From NCBI RefSeq assembly GCF_000721265.1, contig NZ_JOFZ01000006.1:620001-684000 (forward strand): a stretch of DNA of 64,000 nt. The letters run 5' to 3'. Source of the stretch: Streptomyces sp. NRRL F-5126 (lineage in GTDB: Bacteria; Actinomycetota; Actinomycetes; Streptomycetales; Streptomycetaceae). Shown here piece by piece: positions 18,299-29,928 of this stretch. The notes beneath the pieces are model-generated. The model was not told the DNA's origin, made no database searches, and saw only the letters and a list, made by a program, of their open reading frames with translations. How positions within the stretch are numbered: the stretch's first letter is position 1; each line of letters opens with the position of its first letter. The position numbers and the translations under genes are program-made.

Positions 18299-19212
18299 CG
18301 GGTGACCCCCTCCTCTTTCCCGCGCTCCTCGCGCGCGTCTTCGTCGGCCCGGCGCTCCTTGCCCGTGCCCTCGCCGCGCTCACGGCCGAGTCGCGACTCG
18401 GAGCGCTGCTCCAGCGCCTTGAGGTCCGCGATGGCCTCCTGCGAGACGTCCCTGATCTGGCCGCGGCCCTTGAGGGTCTTGTTGACCGTGAGGTCCGACG
18501 GAGTGCCGTCGGGCAGCAGACCCGCGATGTCGACCGCGTTGTGGCGCGCGTACACGCCGGGCGCGGGCAGCGGCGGCAGCTGCTTGCCCTCCCTGACCCG
18601 CTCCTCGGACTGCTCACGCTGCGACTTGGCGCGCTCCGTGCGCTCCCGGTGCGTGAGCACCATCGCGCCGACGGCCGCCGTGATCAGCAGCGCGCCCGTG
18701 AGCTCGAAGGCGAACACGTACTTGGTGAAGATCAGCGCGGCCAGGCCCTGCGGGTTGCCCGCCGCGTTGGCCCGGCCGAGGCCGTTCCACGACCGCAGCG
18801 AGGCATTGGCGATGCCGGCGATCAGCAGGATGCCGAAGCCGACACCGCACAGCACGGCCAGCCAGCGCTGGCCGGCGATGGTCTCCTTGAGCGAGTCCGC
18901 CGCGGTGACGCCGACGAGCATCACCACGAAGAGGAACAGCATCATGATCGCGCCCGTGTAGACGATGATCTGCACGATCCCCAGGAAGTACGCGCCGTTG
19001 GCAAGGTAGAACACCGCGAGGATGATCATCGTGCCGGCGAGGCAGAGGGCGCTGTGCACGGCCTTGCGCATCAGCACCGTACCCAGCGCACCGATCAACG
19101 CGACGACGCCGAGGATCCAGAACTGCACGGCCTCGCCCGTGGACGTGTGGTACGCCGTCGACGCGGCGAGCGCGGCCGCCGAGTCGAGGCCGCCGGAGTG
19201 CAGCGGGCTCAT
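18295..19212 (-). CDS. nuoJ: NADH-quinone oxidoreductase subunit J
   Basis: Membrane subunit of 305 residues. The first 175 carry five spans with the family motif [17 protein letters not shown]. The remaining 130 residues are a highly charged, probably disordered cytoplasmic tail (many Arg-Glu-Lys, e.g. [21 protein letters not shown] and [21 protein letters not shown]). E. coli NuoJ stops near residue 184, so the tail is an extension. Tails are common in Streptomyces NuoJ, but their role is unknown. The start overlaps nuoI by four bases. Confidence 0.95.
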   Translation of the reverse strand: MSPLHSGGLDSAAALAASTAYHTSTGEAVQFWILGVVALIGALGTVLMRKAVHSALCLAGTMIILAVFYLANGAYFLGIVQIIVYTGAIMMLFLFVVMLVGVTAADSLKETIAGQRWLAVLCGVGFGILLIAGIANASLRSWNGLGRANAAGNPQGLAALIFTKYVFAFELTGALLITAAVGAMVLTHRERTERAKSQREQSEERVREGKQLPPLPAPGVYARHNAVDIAGLLPDGTPSDLTVNKTLKGRGQIRDVSQEAIADLKALEQRSESRLGRERGEGTGKERRADEDAREERGKEEGVTR

Positions 19213-19886
19213 CCGCCCATCACCTTCCTCGACGCCGGCTCGTCCTCGCCGAAGTCGGACGCGCCCTCCTGCGGGCGGTCCTGCTTCGTGAGGGCGACCT
19301 GCTGGACCGTGCCGGGCGCGGCCTCCGTCACCCTGCCGCGGTAGTAGTCCTGCTCGTCCATCCCCGGGTGGATGGCGTGCGGCGAGTCGACCATGCCCTC
19401 CTCAAGGCCGGCCAGCAGCTGGTCCTTGGTGTAGATCAGATCCTGCCGGGTGCTGTCGGCGAGCTCGAACTCGTTGGTCATCGTCAGCGCACGGGTGGGG
19501 CACGCCTCGATGCACAGGCCGCACAGGATGCAGCGCGCGTAGTTGATCTGGTAGACGCGGCCGTAGCGCTCCCCCGGCGAGTACCTCTCCTCGTCGGTGT
19601 TGTCCGCTCCCTCCACGTAGATCGCGTCGGCCGGGCAGGCCCAGGCGCACAGCTCGCAGCCGACGCACTTCTCCAGGCCGTCCGGGTGGCGGTTGAGCTG
19701 GTGGCGGCCGTGGAAGCGCGGCGCCGTCACCTTCTGCTGCTCGGGGTACTGCTCGGTGAGCCGCCGCTTGAACATGGCGGCGAAGGTGACGCCGAACCCG
19801 GCCACGGGGTTCTTCGGCAGCGGGGGCACGCCCCCGTCCCGCGCCCCGCCCTGGCCGCCCTCCTCGGGTGAGTTGCTGTCAGACAC
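19209..19886 (-). CDS. nuoI: NADH-quinone oxidoreductase subunit I
   Basis: Peripheral-arm subunit with two [4Fe-4S] clusters, N6a and N6b, 225 residues. Both ferredoxin motifs are intact: [12 protein letters not shown] and [12 protein letters not shown], about 45 residues apart. GTG 19886 is chosen because AAAGGAGGAG precedes it and SDSNSPEE is a plausible start; the open frame extends further up inside nuoH, but that part is out of family. It overlaps the nuoH end by eight bases. The C-terminal 40 residues are an acidic extension. Confidence 0.95.
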   Translation of the reverse strand: MSDSNSPEEGGQGGARDGGVPPLPKNPVAGFGVTFAAMFKRRLTEQYPEQQKVTAPRFHGRHQLNRHPDGLEKCVGCELCAWACPADAIYVEGADNTDEERYSPGERYGRVYQINYARCILCGLCIEACPTRALTMTNEFELADSTRQDLIYTKDQLLAGLEEGMVDSPHAIHPGMDEQDYYRGRVTEAAPGTVQQVALTKQDRPQEGASDFGEDEPASRKVMGG

Positions 19887-21252
19887 CGCTCTCCTCCTTT
19901 CCGTCACTCTCAGTATTGACTCCACCACTGACAATGAGCTCACGCTCGCGGCGCGGCCGCCTGCGCGGCACGGGCGGCAGCGTCTGCCCGGGCAGCGGAG
20001 GCACCGGGAACCCGCCCGCCGTCGGGTCGAACCCCGGTGGCGCGCCCGCCCGTTCAGCCTCCGCCACCGCACTGTCGCCGTCGCCCTTGCCGCGGAACAT
20101 GTCGACCACGAAGGTGATCAGCAGGACGGCGATCACGATGCCCGCCACCCACAGCAGGGTCCGCGAGAAGTCGTAGTTCTGGTTCTGCAGCGCCCGCACG
20201 GTCGCGACGAGCATCAGCCAGACCACGGAGACCGGGATGAGCACCTTCCAGCCGAGCTTCATCAGCTGGTCGTAGCGCACGCGGGGCAGCGTGCCGCGCA
20301 GCCAGATGAAGCCGAACAGCAGCAACTGGACCTTGATGACGAACCAGAGGATGGGCCACCAGCCGTGGTTGGCGCCCTCCCAGAACGTCGAGATGGGCCA
20401 GGGCGCGCGCCAGCCGCCGAGGAAGAGGGTCGTCGACACCGCCGAGACCGTCACCATGTTCACGTACTCGGCGAGCATGAACATCGCGAACTTGATGGAC
20501 GAGTACTCGGTGTTGAAGCCGCCGACGAGGTCGCCCTCGGACTCCGGCATGTCGAACGGCGCCCGGTTGGTCTCCCCCACCATCGTGACGATGTAGATGA
20601 TGAACGAGACCGGCAGCAGGATGATGTACCAGCGGTCCTGCTGCGACTCGACGATCGACGACGTCGACATCGACCCGGAGTAGAGGAAGACCGAGGCGAA
20701 CGCGGCGCCCATCGCGATCTCGTACGAGATCATCTGCGCGCACGAACGCAACCCGCCGAGCAGCGGGTACGTCGATCCCGAGGACCAGCCCGCGAGGACG
20801 ATGCCGTAGATGCCGACCGAAGCGCAGGCCAGGATGTACAGCATCGCGATCGGCAGGTCGGTGAGCTGCATCGTCGTGCGCGTGCCGAAGATCGAGATCT
20901 CGTTGCCCGCGGGTCCGAACGGGATCACCGCGATCGCCATGAAGGCCGGCACGGCGCCGACGATCGGCGCAAGCACGTAGACGAACTTGTCGGCCCGCTT
21001 GACGACGACGTCCTCCTTCAGCATCAGCTTGATGCCGTCGGCGAGCGACTGCAGCATGCCCCAGGGGCCGTGCCGGTTCGGGCCGATGCGCCGCTGCATC
21101 CACGCGACGACCTTGCGCTCCCAGACGATGGCGAACAGGACCGTCACCATGAGGAACGCGAAGCAGAAGATCGCCTTGATGATGACGAGCCACCAGGGGT
21201 CGCGCCCGAACAGGGACATCTCCTCGGCCGCGAGCATCATGGTCGGGTTCAT
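19879..21252 (-). CDS. nuoH: NADH-quinone oxidoreductase subunit H
   Basis: Quinone-site membrane subunit, 457 residues with eight core spans. Conserved blocks [21 protein letters not shown] (cytoplasmic loop 1), [16 protein letters not shown] (quinone loop) and [13 protein letters not shown] are all present. The C-terminus after the last span adds about 60 residues, Pro-rich and basic (RRRPRRER). ATG 21252 overlaps the nuoG stop as ATGA. Confidence 0.96.
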   Translation of the reverse strand: MNPTMMLAAEEMSLFGRDPWWLVIIKAIFCFAFLMVTVLFAIVWERKVVAWMQRRIGPNRHGPWGMLQSLADGIKLMLKEDVVVKRADKFVYVLAPIVGAVPAFMAIAVIPFGPAGNEISIFGTRTTMQLTDLPIAMLYILACASVGIYGIVLAGWSSGSTYPLLGGLRSCAQMISYEIAMGAAFASVFLYSGSMSTSSIVESQQDRWYIILLPVSFIIYIVTMVGETNRAPFDMPESEGDLVGGFNTEYSSIKFAMFMLAEYVNMVTVSAVSTTLFLGGWRAPWPISTFWEGANHGWWPILWFVIKVQLLLFGFIWLRGTLPRVRYDQLMKLGWKVLIPVSVVWLMLVATVRALQNQNYDFSRTLLWVAGIVIAVLLITFVVDMFRGKGDGDSAVAEAERAGAPPGFDPTAGGFPVPPLPGQTLPPVPRRRPRRERELIVSGGVNTESDGKEESGV

Positions 21253-23716
21253 CGCGTGGCCTCCGCGGTGTCGGTCGCCCTGGCGACGCGTACGGGCATG
21301 CCCGGGGCCGCGCCCGTCGTCCCCGGTGAGCTGTTCAACGGGATCCAGACCACACGGTCCGGCATGGGCGTGACCCGGAGCGGCAGCGTCACCCCGCCCG
21401 CGGGGCCCGTCACCGTGACCGCGTCGCCGTCCGCCAGCGACAGCTCGTCGGCGGTGGCGGGCGACAGGCGGGCGAGCGCCGCGTGGCGCGTGCCGGCGAG
21501 CGCCTCGTCGCCCTCCTGCAGCAGGCCGAGGTCGAGCAGCAGCCGGTGGCCGGCGAGCACGGCCTCGCCCTCGCCGGGCCTCGGCAGCGGCGCCGACGGC
21601 TCGAAGGGCGGCGTCGCGCGCGGACCCGTCCACGCGCCGAGCGCGTCGATCTCCCGCCGTACCGCCGCGATGTCGGGCAGCCCGAACGCGACGTCCATCT
21701 CGTCCGCCAGCATGTGCAGCACGCGCGCGTCCGTGGGCGCGAGGCGCGTCGTCATCTGCTCCGGCTTGAGTGCCGCCTCGAACAGCCGCGGCCTGCCCTC
21801 CCAGTTGAGGAACGTGCCCGGCTTCTCCGCGACGGCGGCGACCGGGAAGACCACGTCGGCCCGCTCCGTCACCTCGCTCGGCCGCAGCTCGAACGAGACG
21901 AGGAAGCCCACCTTGCCGAGCGCCTCGCGGGCCGCCGCGGGATCCGGCAGGTCGCCGACCTCCACGCCCGCCACCACCAGCGCGCCCAGCTCACCGGCCG
22001 CGGCGGCGCGCAGCATCTGTCCCGTGTCGCGCCCGTAGCGGTGCGGCAGTTCGGCCACGCGCCAGGCGGCCGCCGTCTCCTCGCGCGCCCGCGGGTCCGT
22101 CGCCGGACGGCCGCCGGGCAGCAGCGACGGCAGCGCGCCCGCCTCGACGGCGCCGCGCTCACCGGCGCGCCGCGGGATCCACACCAGGTGCGCGCCGGTC
22201 GCCGCCGCCGCCCGGTTCGCCGCCGTGAGGGCGCCGGGGACCGAGGCGAGCCGCTCGCCGACCGCGATGACCGCGCCGTCCTCGTGCAGCGCCGCTGCCG
22301 CCGCCGCGCCGTCGCCCTCGACGCCCGCGGACGACGCGAGCGCGTCGAGCCACTCCGTCTCGGTGCCGGGCGCCGCCGGCAGCAGCGTGCCGCCCGCCTT
22401 CTCGAGGCCGCGCGTCGCGAACGGGGCGACCGCGTACGTCCGCTGCCCGTGCCCCCGCCACGCCTTGCGCAGCCGCAGGAAGACGCCCGGCGCCTCCTCC
22501 TCGGCTTCGAGTCCGACCAGCACAACGGCCGGCGCCGCCTCAAGTGACCTGTACGTGGCGGACGCGTCGCGTCCCGCCACGTGCCAGGCCAGGAAGTCCG
22601 CCTCCTCCGCGCTGTGCGCACGCGCCCGGAAGTCGATGTCGTTCGTGTCGAGGGCGACCCGCGCGAACTTCGCGTACGCGTACGCGTCCTCGACCGTCAG
22701 CCGCCCGCCCGTCAGCACGCCGGCCCTGCCGCGTGCCGCGCGCAGCCCTTCGGCCGCCACGCCCAGCGCCTCCGGCCAGCTCGCCGCTTCGAGCTCACCC
22801 GACTCGCCCCGCACCAGCGGCGTGGTGATCCGGTCCTTGGCCTGCGCGTAGCGGAACGCGAAGCGGCCCTTGTCGCACAGCCACTCCTCGTTGACCTCCG
22901 GGTCGTTGCCCGCGAGGCGCCGCATCACCTTGCCGCGCCGGTGGTCCGTGCGCGTCGCGCAGCCGCCCGCGCAGTGCTCGCACACGCCGGGCGACGACAC
23001 CAGGTCGAAGGGGCGCGAGCGGAACCGGTACGCCGCCGACGTCAGCGCGCCGACCGGGCAGATCTGGATCGTGTTGCCGGAGAAGTACGACTCGAACGGG
23101 TCGCCCTCGCCGGTGCCGACCTGCTGGAGCGCGCCGCGCTCGACCATGTCGATCATCGGGTCGCCGGCGATCTGCTCGGAGAAGCGCGTGCACCGCGCGC
23201 ACAGCACGCACCGCTCGCGGTCGAGCAGCACCTGCGACGAGATCGGCACCGGCTTGATGAACGTGCGCTTGCTGCCGTCGAACCGGGTGTCGGGCTCGCC
23301 GACCTGCATGGCCTGGTTCTGCAGCGGGCACTCGCCGCCCTTGTCGCAGATCGGACAGTCCAGCGGGTGGTTGATCAGCAGCAGCTCCATCACGCCGCGC
23401 TGCGCCTTCTCGGCCACGGGGGACGTCAACTGCGACTTGACGACCATGCCTTCCGTGCAGGTGATCGTGCAGGACGCCATCGGCTTGCGCTGACCCTCGA
23501 CCTCCACGATGCACTGCCGGCAGGCGCCCGCAGGGTCGAGCAGCGGATGGTCGCAGAACCGCGGGATCTCGATGCCGAGCATCTCGGCCGCCCTGATCAC
23601 GAGCGTCCCCTTGGGGACGGAGATCGGGATGCCGTCGATGGTCAGCGACACCAGGTCCTCGGGCGGTACGGCCGCCTCGCCCGACCCGCCGGAGGAGGGA
23701 GCACCGGTCGTCACTG

Positions 23717-23720
<4 letters not shown>
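21249..23720 (-). CDS. nuoG: NADH-quinone oxidoreductase subunit G
   Basis: Iron-sulfur hub subunit, 823 residues. In order: a [2Fe-2S] site ([15 protein letters not shown] ... MASC, N1b), the His-coordinated N5 site ([16 protein letters not shown]), and the [4Fe-4S] site N4 (CVLCARC ... ICPVGAL). Next is the CEHCAGGC plus WLCDKGRF set that binds the extra N7 cluster, which many mitochondrial forms lack. The degenerate molybdopterin-oxidoreductase half fills residues about 290-823 with a long Ala-rich divergent segment. Start ATG 23720 overlaps the nuoF stop. Confidence 0.96.
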
Positions 23721-25113
<1,393 letters not shown>

Positions 25114-25114
<1 letters not shown>

Positions 25115-26022
25115 CACTCCCCTCCCTCGTCGGCAGGACCGCCGACCGGGCCGGCGTTGTCCCGTGTCCCGGAGGGACCCGATGAGGGAGGGCGGCCGGG
25201 CGACGGGTGGGCAGGGTCGGAGGCCGATGTCGGCTGCGGTGCGTCGTGGGAGCTGAGGTGCTGGGAGCCGGGCTGCGGCGCGTCCTCGGGGTGCGCGCCG
25301 TCCCTGGGCCGCACGACCCGCTGGGGCGCCTCGCCCTTGGCGATCCTCAGGCCGGTCAGCGAGGCGGGGCCCGCCCCGCCACCGGCCGCGACGGCGCCTT
25401 CGCGCGTGTCGGGGAACCCGGCGAGGATCCTCGCCGTCTCCTTGTACGTGCACAGCGGCGCGCCCCGCGTCGGCTCGACGGGACGCCCCTCGCGCAGGTC
25501 GTCCACGAGCCGCCTGGCGGACTCGGGCGTCTGGTTGTCGAAGAACTCCCAGTTGACCATCACGACGGGCGCGAAGTCGCAGGCCGCGTTGCACTCGATG
25601 TGCTCAAGCGTGACCTTGCCGTCCGGGGTGGTCTCGTCGTTGCCGACACCGAGGTGCGCCTTGAGCTCGTCGAAGATGGCGTCGCCGCCCATCACCGCGC
25701 ACAGCGTATTGGTGCAGACGCCGACCTGGTACTCGCCGGACGGCTTCCTGCGGTACATGGTGTAGAAGGTCGCGACGGCCGTGACCTCGGCCGTCGTCAG
25801 GCCGAGCAACTCCGCGCAGAACGCCATGCCCGTGCGGGTCACGTGGCCCTCCTCCGCCTGCACGAGGTGCAGCAGCGGCAGCAGCGCGGAACGCGACCCC
25901 GGGTAGCGCGCGATGACCTCCCTGGCGTCCGCCTCCAGGCGGGAGCGCACCTCGGCCGGATACTCGGGGGCCGGCGGCTGGGGCATCCCCAGCGGGACGG
26001 GGCTTGACGGTGTGGTCGTCAC
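25114..26022 (-). CDS. nuoE: NADH-quinone oxidoreductase subunit E with disordered C-terminal extension
   Basis: The 24-kDa-type [2Fe-2S] (N1a) subunit, 302 residues. Cluster Cys residues are in [12 protein letters not shown] and [12 protein letters not shown]. The thioredoxin-like fold ends near residue 195. The remaining 105 residues are rich in Pro, Ser, Gly and Asp and look disordered; E. coli NuoE has 166 residues, so this is a large extension. The start GTG at 26022 overlaps the nuoD stop by four bases. Confidence 0.95.
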
Positions 26023-27341
26023 CGGTCGACGCCTCCCATCACGGGGTCGATGGACGCGACGGCGACGATGACGTCGGCGACCTGGCCGCCCTCGCACATC
26101 GCCGCCATGGCCTGGAGGTTGGTGAAGGACGGGTCGCGGAAGTGGACCCGGTAGGGGCGCGTGCCGCCGTCGGAGACGACGTGCGCGCCGAGTTCGCCCT
26201 TCGGCGACTCGACGGCCGCGTACGCCTGGCCCGCGGGGACGCGGAAGCCTTCGGTCACCAGCTTGAAATGGTGGATGAGGGCCTCCATCGACGTGCCCAT
26301 GATCTTCTTGATGTGGTCGAGCGAGTTGCCGAGGCCGTCGGGGCCGAGCGCGAGCTGCGCGGGCCAGGCGATCTTCTTGTCGGCGACCATCACGGGCCCG
26401 GGCTCCAGCCGGTCGAGGCACTGCTCGACGATGTTCAGCGACTGCCTCATCTCTTCCAGGCGGATGAGGAAGCGGCCGTAGGAGTCGCAGCTCTCCGTGG
26501 TCGGGACGGTGAAGTCGTACGTCTCGTAGCCGCAGTACGGGTCCGACTTGCGCAGGTCGTGCGGGAGGCCCGCGGCGCGCAGGATCGGCCCCGTGGCGCC
26601 GAGCGCCATGCAGCCGGTGAGGTCCAGGTAGCCGACGTCCCGCATGCGGCCCTGGTAGAGGGGGTTGCCGGTGGCGAGCGCGTCGTACTCCGGCAGGTTC
26701 TTCCTGAGCGTCTTGATCATCTCGCGCAGGTGGTCGACCGAGCCCGGCGGCAGGTCCTGGGCGAGGCCGCCAGGCCTGATGAACGCGTGGTTCATGCGCA
26801 GGCCGGTGATCAGCTCGTACGCGTCCAGGATCAGCTCGCGGTCGCGGAAGCCGTAGATCATGATGGTCGTCGCGCCGAGCTCCATGCCGCCCGTGGCGAT
26901 CGCCACGAGGTGCGAGGAGAGCCGGTTGAGCTCCATCAGCAGGACGCGGATGACGGTGGCGCGCTCGGGGATCTGGTCCTCGATGCCCAGCAGCTTCTCC
27001 ACGCCCAGGCAGTACGCCGTCTCGTTGAAGAACGACGTCAGGTAGTCCATGCGCGTGACGAACGTGGTGCCCTGCGTCCAGTTGCGGTACTCGAGATTCT
27101 TCTCGATGCCGGTGTGCAGGTAGCCGATCCCGCACCTGGCCTCGGTGACGGTCTCGCCGTCGATCTCCAGGATCAGCCGCAGCACGCCGTGCGTGGACGG
27201 GTGCTGCGGACCCATGTTGACGACGATGCGCTCGTCGTCGGAGGCGGCGGCGGACTGCACGACCTCGTCCCAGTCGCCGCCCGTGACCGTGTAGACGGTG
27301 CCCTCTGTGGTCTCGCGAGGTGTCGCGTGTGAGGTGGACAT
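26019..27341 (-). CDS. nuoD: NADH-quinone oxidoreductase subunit D
   Basis: The 49-kDa-type quinone-site subunit, 440 residues. The [14 protein letters not shown] loop carries the conserved quinone-head His, with the EPTR-like [16 protein letters not shown] block and the C-terminal DPVMGGVDR that closes the family. It starts at ATG 27341 ([10 protein letters not shown]), which shares a base with the nuoC stop. Unlike E. coli, nuoC and nuoD are separate genes, as is usual in actinobacteria. Confidence 0.96.
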   Translation of the reverse strand: MSTSHATPRETTEGTVYTVTGGDWDEVVQSAAASDDERIVVNMGPQHPSTHGVLRLILEIDGETVTEARCGIGYLHTGIEKNLEYRNWTQGTTFVTRMDYLTSFFNETAYCLGVEKLLGIEDQIPERATVIRVLLMELNRLSSHLVAIATGGMELGATTIMIYGFRDRELILDAYELITGLRMNHAFIRPGGLAQDLPPGSVDHLREMIKTLRKNLPEYDALATGNPLYQGRMRDVGYLDLTGCMALGATGPILRAAGLPHDLRKSDPYCGYETYDFTVPTTESCDSYGRFLIRLEEMRQSLNIVEQCLDRLEPGPVMVADKKIAWPAQLALGPDGLGNSLDHIKKIMGTSMEALIHHFKLVTEGFRVPAGQAYAAVESPKGELGAHVVSDGGTRPYRVHFRDPSFTNLQAMAAMCEGGQVADVIVAVASIDPVMGGVDR

Positions 27342-28123
27342 CAGGTGTACGACCTCCGCTGGTCCGGAGCCGGGATCTGGGCGCCCTTGTACTCGACGGC
27401 GATGCCGCCGAGCGGGTAGTCCTTGCGCTGCGGGAAGCCCTGCCAGTCGTCCGGCATCATGATCCGGGTCAGGGCGGGATGGCCGTCGAAGATCAGGCCG
27501 AAGAAGTCGTAGGTCTCGCGCTCGTGCCAGTCGTTGGTCGGATAGACCTCGACGAGTGACGGCACGTGCGGATCCGCGTCGGGCGCGGAGACCTCCACCC
27601 GGACCAGCCGCCCGTGGGTCAGCGACCGCAGGTGGTAGACCGCGTGCAACTCGCGGCCCTTGTCGCCCGGATAGTGCACGCCTGAGACGCCCGTGCACAG
27701 CTCGAAGCGGAGCGCGGGGTCGTCGCGCAGCGTGCGGGCCACCCGCACGAGGTGCTCGCGCGCCACGTGGAACGTCATCTCGCCACGGTCGACGACGGTC
27801 TTCTCGATGGCGTTCTCCGGGAGCAGGTCCTGCTCCTCAAGGGCGCCTTCGAGCTCGTCGGCGATCTCGTCGAACACGCCCTCCTCGCCGGGCCCGGTGC
27901 GCGGCCCGCCGTACGGGCGCGACGCGGCACCCGGCAGCGCCACCGTCCTGACGAGGCCGCCGTAGCCGGAGGTGTCGCCGCCGTTCTGCGCGCCGAACAT
28001 GCCCCTGCGCACGCCGATCACCTCGCCGGCGGCATCGCGCGCCGCGGGCACACCGCCGTCGCCGGCTCCCTCGCCGTCGTCGCCGCCGCCCTCGCCGACG
28101 CGCGGCTTGTCCTCGCCCGTCAT
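27341..28123 (-). CDS. nuoC: NADH-quinone oxidoreductase subunit C
   Basis: The 30-kDa-type structural subunit, 260 residues. The conserved part (about 100-245) has the [14 protein letters not shown] strand set and the family signature [39 protein letters not shown]. The first 95 residues are a Gly/Asp-rich leader ([15 protein letters not shown]) absent from E. coli. ATG 28123 overlaps the nuoB stop as ATGA. Confidence 0.95.
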   Translation of the reverse strand: MTGEDKPRVGEGGGDDGEGAGDGGVPAARDAAGEVIGVRRGMFGAQNGGDTSGYGGLVRTVALPGAASRPYGGPRTGPGEEGVFDEIADELEGALEEQDLLPENAIEKTVVDRGEMTFHVAREHLVRVARTLRDDPALRFELCTGVSGVHYPGDKGRELHAVYHLRSLTHGRLVRVEVSAPDADPHVPSLVEVYPTNDWHERETYDFFGLIFDGHPALTRIMMPDDWQGFPQRKDYPLGGIAVEYKGAQIPAPDQRRSYT

Positions 28124-28674
28124 CGCAGCAGCCCCTTCATCTCGATCGTCGGGAGCGCGTTCAGCGCCGCCTCCTCCGCCTCGCGGGCCGCCTCGCGCGC
28201 GTCGACCCCGAGCTTCGAGGTCTGGATCTTGTGGTGGAGCTTGAGGATCGCGTCCATCAGCATCTCGGGGCGCGGCGGGCAGCCGGGCAGGTAGATGTCG
28301 ACGGGGACGATGTGGTCGACGCCCTGCACGACCGCGTAGTTGTTGAACATGCCGCCCGAGGAGGCGCACACCCCCATGGAGATCACCCACTTGGGGTTCG
28401 GCATCTGGTCGTAGACCTGCCGCAGGACGGGCGCCATCTTCTGGCTGACGCGCCCCGCGACGATCATCAGGTCGGCCTGGCGCGGCGATCCGCGGAAGAC
28501 CTCCATCCCGAACCGTGCGAGGTCGTACCGTCCCGCGCCCGTCGTCATCATCTCGATGGCGCAGCACGCGAGGCCGAAGGTGGCGGGGAAGACGGAGGAC
28601 TTCCGCACCCAGCCAGCGGCCTGCTCGACGGTCGACAGGAGGAATCCGCTCGGCAGTTTCTCTTCGAGTCCCAT
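28120..28674 (-). CDS. nuoB: NADH-quinone oxidoreductase subunit B
   Basis: Carrier of the terminal [4Fe-4S] cluster N2 next to the quinone, 184 residues. The cluster ligands are the tandem Cys pair in [10 protein letters not shown], the Cys in GVCASSGG and that in LPGCPPRPE. Full length for the family apart from a 25-residue Ala/Glu-rich helical tail. Confidence 0.97.
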   Translation of the reverse strand: MGLEEKLPSGFLLSTVEQAAGWVRKSSVFPATFGLACCAIEMMTTGAGRYDLARFGMEVFRGSPRQADLMIVAGRVSQKMAPVLRQVYDQMPNPKWVISMGVCASSGGMFNNYAVVQGVDHIVPVDIYLPGCPPRPEMLMDAILKLHHKIQTSKLGVDAREAAREAEEAALNALPTIEMKGLLR

Positions 28675-28699
28675 TGGTGACCCCAGCCCCTCTGACCCT

Positions 28700-29059
28700 C
28701 TAGTCCCATTCCAGGCCGCCGCGGCGCCAGACGTAGGCGTACGCGACGAAGACGGTGAGCACGAAGAGGAGCATCTCCACGAGCCCGAAGATCCCCAGCG
28801 AGTCGAAGGTGACGGCCCAGGGGTAGAGGAAGACGATCTCGATGTCGAAGACGATGAAGAGCATCGCCGTCAGGTAGTACTTGATCGGGAAGCGACCGCC
28901 GCCGGCAGGCGTGGGAGTGGGTTCGATACCGCACTCGTACGCTTCAAGTTTCGCCCGGTTGTACCGTTTTGGGCCCACGAGCGTGGCCATGACCACGGAG
29001 AAGATCGCAAACCCAGCTCCGAGGGCGCCGAGCACGAGGACGGGCGCGTAGGTGTTCAC
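28700..29059 (-). CDS. nuoA: NADH-quinone oxidoreductase subunit A
   Basis: First gene of the operon, a 119-residue, three-span subunit with the conserved YECGIEP loop (contacting the quinone tunnel) and [15 protein letters not shown] chose GTG 29059 ([10 protein letters not shown]) because GGGGAG lies just upstream and this is the family's usual N-terminus. The open frame runs on to 29188, but that stretch is promoter DNA that contains the Rex-type operator. Confidence 0.95.
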   Translation of the reverse strand: MNTYAPVLVLGALGAGFAIFSVVMATLVGPKRYNRAKLEAYECGIEPTPTPAGGGRFPIKYYLTAMLFIVFDIEIVFLYPWAVTFDSLGIFGLVEMLLFVLTVFVAYAYVWRRGGLEWD

Positions 29060-29172
29060 GCTCCCCAGCTCCTTCCAGTCGTCCTTGACCGTCTGACCGA
29101 TGGACCGCACCGACCGTGAACGGACCAGTACCGTCGGCGACATATCCCCGGTGAGCCCCGAAGATCGCCACC

Positions 29173-29190
29173 ATGTGAGGCAGTTCACAA
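29173..29190 (-). promoter_or_regulatory. Rex-type redox operator (ROP) of the nuo operon
   Basis: On the nuo strand the site reads TTGTGAACTGCCTCACAT, against the known Rex consensus TTGTGA-N6-TCACAA, with one mismatch in the outermost base. It lies about 115 bases before nuoA, and a TAAGAT hexamer that could be the -10 sits at 29207-29212, just upstream. Rex, the NADH/NAD+-sensing repressor, is known to control nuo in Streptomyces, so the operon is probably induced when NADH rises. Confidence 0.8.
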
Positions 29191-29467
29191 GCCCGTTTGA
29201 CGGGCATCTTATGCCCGGCGGGCTGTGATCTGCGACACGGGGTACCGGACGGCCTTTGTGATCTCCACCACCTGACGATGGATCATGAAGTCGGATGAGT
29301 GTTGATCTTCGTACGCGGTGTACTCAAATGATCACCAGTCGTGACAGGTAAGGCCGTTGTCGCTGGTCAGGGAGCGATGTCCATTATCAGGAGATGACCG
29401 ATCCAGGCAAATTAGCGCTGGAATGACCATGGATGATAAGGAGCTTGGCCACTCGCCCGCCAAAGAT

Positions 29468-29499
29468 CGCCTCGGCCCCTCGAACGAGGGGCCGAGGCG
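29468..29499. terminator. Very stable hairpin inside the nuoA/nlpC divergent spacer
   Basis: CGCCTCGGCCCCTC pairs perfectly with its complement across a GAAC tetraloop (14-bp stem). It is terminator-like, yet both flanking protein genes read away from it. It could end a short unannotated transcript or block read-through between the two promoters. Confidence 0.6.
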
Positions 29500-29549
29500 C
29501 CCGGCGGTGGACGCAACCGCCGTCGGCGCCGAGGCGTCCTCCTTTATGC

Positions 29550-29592
29550 ACGGGTGCGCGCACGTGAACGCGTACACGTGCACCCGTTCACG
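29550..29592. repeat. Overlapping inverted repeats, mutually exclusive hairpins
   Basis: CGTGAACG (29563-29570) pairs with CGTTCACG (29585-29592) across 14 bases. The same DNA can instead pair ACGGGTG...GCACGTG (29550-29566) with CACGTGC plus ACCCGT (29575-29587) with a three-base bulge. The two structures exclude each other. Confidence 0.55.
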
Positions 29593-29928
29593 AGCGCGCG
29601 GGGCGGGACGCGGCGCGTGCGGCGCGACCCGGGTCCGGCGCCGGCATCCGGGCCGGGGTTCGACCGAGGCACCCGCCGGGTATACGGACGGCACAGCGAC
29701 AGACGGGGTCGGACCGCCTCGCACCGCGAGGCCCCCGCGGCGGGACCCGTCCTACCGCCCCGCCCCTCGCACAGCCAGCGGAGCGACAGCCGATCCACAG
29801 AACGTGACACGCCTGTGACCTGCGCCACGGACGCTACCGTGCGCGAAAAAGCTGGCTTGGCCATGCGTCCAAGGGATGCTAGGCCGGGGGCAATTCGGAC
29901 CTTTAGCTGAAACACAGAGATCACGACC

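Larger units (their letters stand above)
29060..29928. other. Long divergent regulatory spacer (nuoA / nlpC)
   Basis: Almost 870 bases without a gene I would defend. It holds the Rex-type site, a lower-GC stretch at 29220-29440, the 14-bp hairpin at 29468, an overlapping set of inverted repeats at 29550-29592, and about 330 further bases of GC-rich leader before the NlpC/P60 gene. I looked for a ydaO (c-di-AMP) riboswitch, common before such hydrolases, and could not recognise its conserved core. Confidence 0.55.

Noticed and set aside
29357-29818. A 153-residue open frame in the nuoA/nlpC spacer
   Set aside because: It contains the 14-bp hairpin and the inverted repeats, has no codon-position GC pattern of a real gene and no Shine-Dalgarno.
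29500-29928. ydaO-type c-di-AMP riboswitch before the NlpC/P60 gene
   Set aside because: The conserved core blocks could not be recognised; only unrelated hairpins are visible.
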